7,244 bases of DNA from an uncultured Pseudomonadota bacterium. GTDB lineage: Bacteria > Pseudomonadota > Gammaproteobacteria > Steroidobacterales > Steroidobacteraceae. Location: the NCBI GenBank assembly GCA_903910215.1, contig CAIVYV010000122.1:1-7244 (forward strand), in the 5' to 3' direction. Under the pieces are notes generated by a model, which worked only from the letters and a program-made list of their open reading frames with translations, did not search any database and was not told the DNA's origin. The position numbers and the translations under genes were made by a program. This document shows, piece by piece, positions 5,709 through 7,244 of this stretch. Each line of letters starts with the position of its first letter. Within the stretch, counting starts at the first letter, position 1.

Positions 5709-5743
5709 GAAACTGTAACAATTATATGGTAGGCGGTAGTGCA

Positions 5744-5769
5744 CCTTCCCCCGAGGGGCTGGGGGAGGG
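5744..5769. other. G/C-rich hairpin in the divergent intergenic region
   Basis: CCTTCCCCC (5744-5752) pairs with GGGGGAGG plus one G (5761-5769) over 9 bp with a single G-T wobble and an eight-base loop. The plus strand also has three close runs of 4-5 G, short of a canonical four-run quadruplex. It lies about 75 bases before the FkbM gene and may sit in its leader. No T-run follows on either strand. Confidence 0.35.
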
Positions 5770-5843
5770 GTTGCATTAACGATCGAGAGTGAGGCCCTGA
5801 CGTAGGCGGTTGTGGTGAGTAGGTAGTTCAGCGAGGCGCAGAT

Positions 5844-6599
5844 ATGACTGGCAGCAACAATCTCATGGCCTATCTCAGTCGGTTCGGGGTGCTGCGCGGA
5901 TATATGCTGTATCTACGCACCAAGCTGGGTGGAGGTGTCCGCTCCATCGCTGTTCCTGGCATGGAAAATCCAATCTACATGCGGACGGGAACGTCGGATC
6001 GGAGTGCATTCAACGAAGTTATCGTCAAGCGATGGTATGACCATCCCTTTCCGGGTGGGGAACCGCGCCTGATTGTCGATGCGGGGGCGAACGTCGGATA
6101 TGCAAGCATACGCTTCGCTGAGCTGTACCCGCAGGCCGACATCATTGCGATTGAGCCGGATTCCGATAACTTCGAACTCATTCAACGCAATACGGCAGCG
6201 TATCCGAAAGTCAAAGCCCTCCGTTGTGGCGTGTGGCCGCGTAGCGCTACGCTCGTCATCGAGAATCCGCAGGCGAAGTCATGGGCTTTCCGTGTCCGCG
6301 AGGCGCAATCGGGGGAGACAGGTTTTGCAGCCGTCGGTCTCACTGAGTTGGCTGAGCAACATCCGTCCGGGCGCATCGATCTCCTCAAGCTGGATATCGA
6401 AGGCTCTGAAAAAGAGCTCTTTGAAGACCCGAACTGTCACCGCTGGCTATCGCGCACGCGAATGATCTTTGTCGAGTTACATGATCGGATGAAACCGGGC
6501 TGTACAGCGGCAATGGAGAGGGCCATCGCTCCATACGGTTTTGACCGAGTGCAGTATGGATCTAATCTGATTCTCATCCGAGAGAGGATCGAGCTATGA
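5844..6599 (+). CDS. FkbM-family SAM-dependent methyltransferase
   Basis: This 251-residue cytoplasmic protein probably O-methylates a sugar, lipid or natural product; the family includes FkbM of FK506 synthesis and many enzymes of surface glycan loci. The Rossmann core is clear: IVDAGANVGYAS (77-88) is the SAM-binding glycine motif I, IAIEPD (101-106) carries the acidic residue that binds the ribose, and LLKLDIEGSEKELF (180-193) is the FkbM hallmark. The C-terminus IFVELHD...YGFDRVQYGSNLILIRE completes the sheet. The length is normal. GAGG seven bases before the ATG supports the start. TGA at 6597-6599 overlaps the ATG of the next gene as ATGA, so the two are translationally coupled. The acceptor substrate cannot be deduced. 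Confidence 0.9.
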   Translation: MTGSNNLMAYLSRFGVLRGYMLYLRTKLGGGVRSIAVPGMENPIYMRTGTSDRSAFNEVIVKRWYDHPFPGGEPRLIVDAGANVGYASIRFAELYPQADIIAIEPDSDNFELIQRNTAAYPKVKALRCGVWPRSATLVIENPQAKSWAFRVREAQSGETGFAAVGLTELAEQHPSGRIDLLKLDIEGSEKELFEDPNCHRWLSRTRMIFVELHDRMKPGCTAAMERAIAPYGFDRVQYGSNLILIRERIEL

Positions 6600-7244
6600 A
6601 GAAACCCATCTGGTTCGCGATCTTGGCCTTGGCTCTATCTCTCGATGCACGGAGTGCGCCGGTGGAGTTCAGCCGAGCGAGAATTGGAGAGGTGTTGCAA
6701 GGGGCGCAGCCCTCGGTCGCCTTGGAACGAGATCGCGGCTTTGTAGTGACCTGGCAGAGCACCGACAAAGAAACAATGATGCTCAACTGGCTTGCGCTCG
6801 ACTTCGACGGGCAACCGACCGGCAAGGGGGTCATAGCGGAGGGCTCAAACTGGTTTGTGAATTGGGCGGATATACCCGCGCTGGTGGTGCTGGATAACGG
6901 CGATTGGGTTGCCTTTTGGTTGGAGCGAAATGATCCCTCAGCCGCCGAGGGTTATGACATCCAGTTGGTTCGCTCGATCGATCGTGGAAAGAGCTGGTCA
7001 AAGCCGATCTCTCCTCATCGGGACGGCACGAAAACGCAGCATGGCTTTGTATCCCTGGTCGCAGACGGTGACGATCGAGTGTTGTTGGCATGGCTCGACG
7101 GGCGGCGCGCTGAGATTATGACCAACGATAACGCGGCTCATGTCGCCCATGATCACGAGAGCGCACCGATGACACTGCGTTCGGTCGTCATCAACAGAGA
7201 GGGTACGCTCTCTAGCGAACTTGAAATCGATGATCGAACCTGCA
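6596..7244 (+). CDS. Secreted sialidase-like (BNR/Asp-box) beta-propeller protein (3' partial)
   Basis: The frame begins with ATG at 6596, overlapping the FkbM stop, with GAGG eight bases upstream, and stays open for 216 codons to the window edge. A Sec signal peptide (MKKPIWFAILALALSL, cleavage near DARSA) sends it to the periplasm or outside. One clear Asp-box, SIDRGKSW (127-134), marks a six-bladed sialidase-type propeller. Other family-like strings are NWFVNWADIPALVVLDNG (85-102), HRDGTKTQHGFVSL (141-154), WLDGR (166-170) and the final DDRTC (212-216). From memory, related proteobacterial exo-alpha-sialidase-like proteins carry a cysteine-rich DCC motif just after that point, outside this window. 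The catalytic Arg triad and Tyr/Glu pair cannot be checked here, so enzymatic activity is unproven. Coupling to a methyltransferase is unusual for a glycosidase. Confidence 0.8.
   Translation, partial: MKKPIWFAILALALSLDARSAPVEFSRARIGEVLQGAQPSVALERDRGFVVTWQSTDKETMMLNWLALDFDGQPTGKGVIAEGSNWFVNWADIPALVVLDNGDWVAFWLERNDPSAAEGYDIQLVRSIDRGKSWSKPISPHRDGTKTQHGFVSLVADGDDRVLLAWLDGRRAEIMTNDNAAHVAHDHESAPMTLRSVVINREGTLSSELEIDDRTC

Noticed and set aside
5673..5732. Short plus-strand frame after GGAGGA in the divergent intergenic region (19 codons)
   Set aside because: The spacing from GGAGG to the ATG is about one base, too short for initiation, and the frame overlaps the likely promoter of the minus-strand gene.
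5755..5770. Possible G-quadruplex in the three G-runs before the FkbM gene
   Set aside because: Only three runs of four or more G are present. A standard intramolecular quadruplex needs four, and the hairpin with the upstream C-run explains the sequence more simply.
6574..7091. Two minus-strand frames of 86 codons opposite the sialidase-like gene
   Set aside because: The plus-strand frame has a signal peptide, an Asp-box and a coupled start. The minus-strand frames show no recognisable features.
1..7244. CRISPR arrays, tRNA genes, insertion sequences, toxin-antitoxin pairs or phage-defence genes
   Set aside because: I saw no regularly spaced repeats, cloverleaf sequences, transposase motifs or known defence domains on either strand.

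Overview
The window reads as a stretch of chromosome from a moderately GC-rich, Gram-negative bacterium. It most resembles an aerobic, probably environmental gammaproteobacterium. The reasons are the gene families present (integral-membrane alkane hydroxylase, BLUF photoreceptor, MHS-type MFS transporter, secreted sialidase-like protein, FkbM methyltransferase), Sec signal peptides and Shine-Dalgarno starts. No rRNA, marker gene or mobile element is present, so the taxonomy is an inference from family resemblance only.

Layout. (1) Positions 1-785, plus strand: the 3' part of a gene joining the end of a cyclic-nucleotide-binding-like domain to a ZIP-like membrane domain. (2) 786-1251: no convincing gene, a few small dyads. 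(3) 1252-2919, minus: a 555-residue MFS transporter of the metabolite:H+ symporter type with an extra periplasmic domain of about 120 residues. (4) 2920-3158: an AT-richer intergenic stretch with several perfect palindromes. (5) 3159-5016, minus: a compact three-gene unit, transcribed as BLUF photoreceptor, then a tiny single-helix membrane protein, then alkane 1-monooxygenase (AlkB). The BLUF gene carries an apparent frameshift at a run of seven C (minus strand). Removing one C joins the BLUF domain to an alpha-helical tail and brings the stop codon to just before the small gene. (6) 5017-5151: two inverted repeats and a GC hairpin upstream of the BLUF gene. (7) 5152-5637, minus: a secreted beta-rich protein of unknown function with a good sigma70-like promoter. 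(8) 5638-5843: divergent intergenic region with a G/C-rich hairpin. (9) 5844-7244, plus: an FkbM-family methyltransferase whose stop overlaps, as ATGA, the start of a secreted sialidase-like beta-propeller protein that runs off the window. That last gene is open to the window edge.

The most interesting point is the BLUF, small membrane protein and AlkB cluster. The AlkB has all nine conserved histidines and the BLUF domain has all five key flavin-site residues, at the same mutual spacing as in AppA. The arrangement suggests, but does not prove, an alkane or lipid hydroxylation step linked to blue light. No rubredoxin or rubredoxin reductase, which AlkB needs for electrons, is encoded in the window. 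The other genes show no clear pathway link to this unit.
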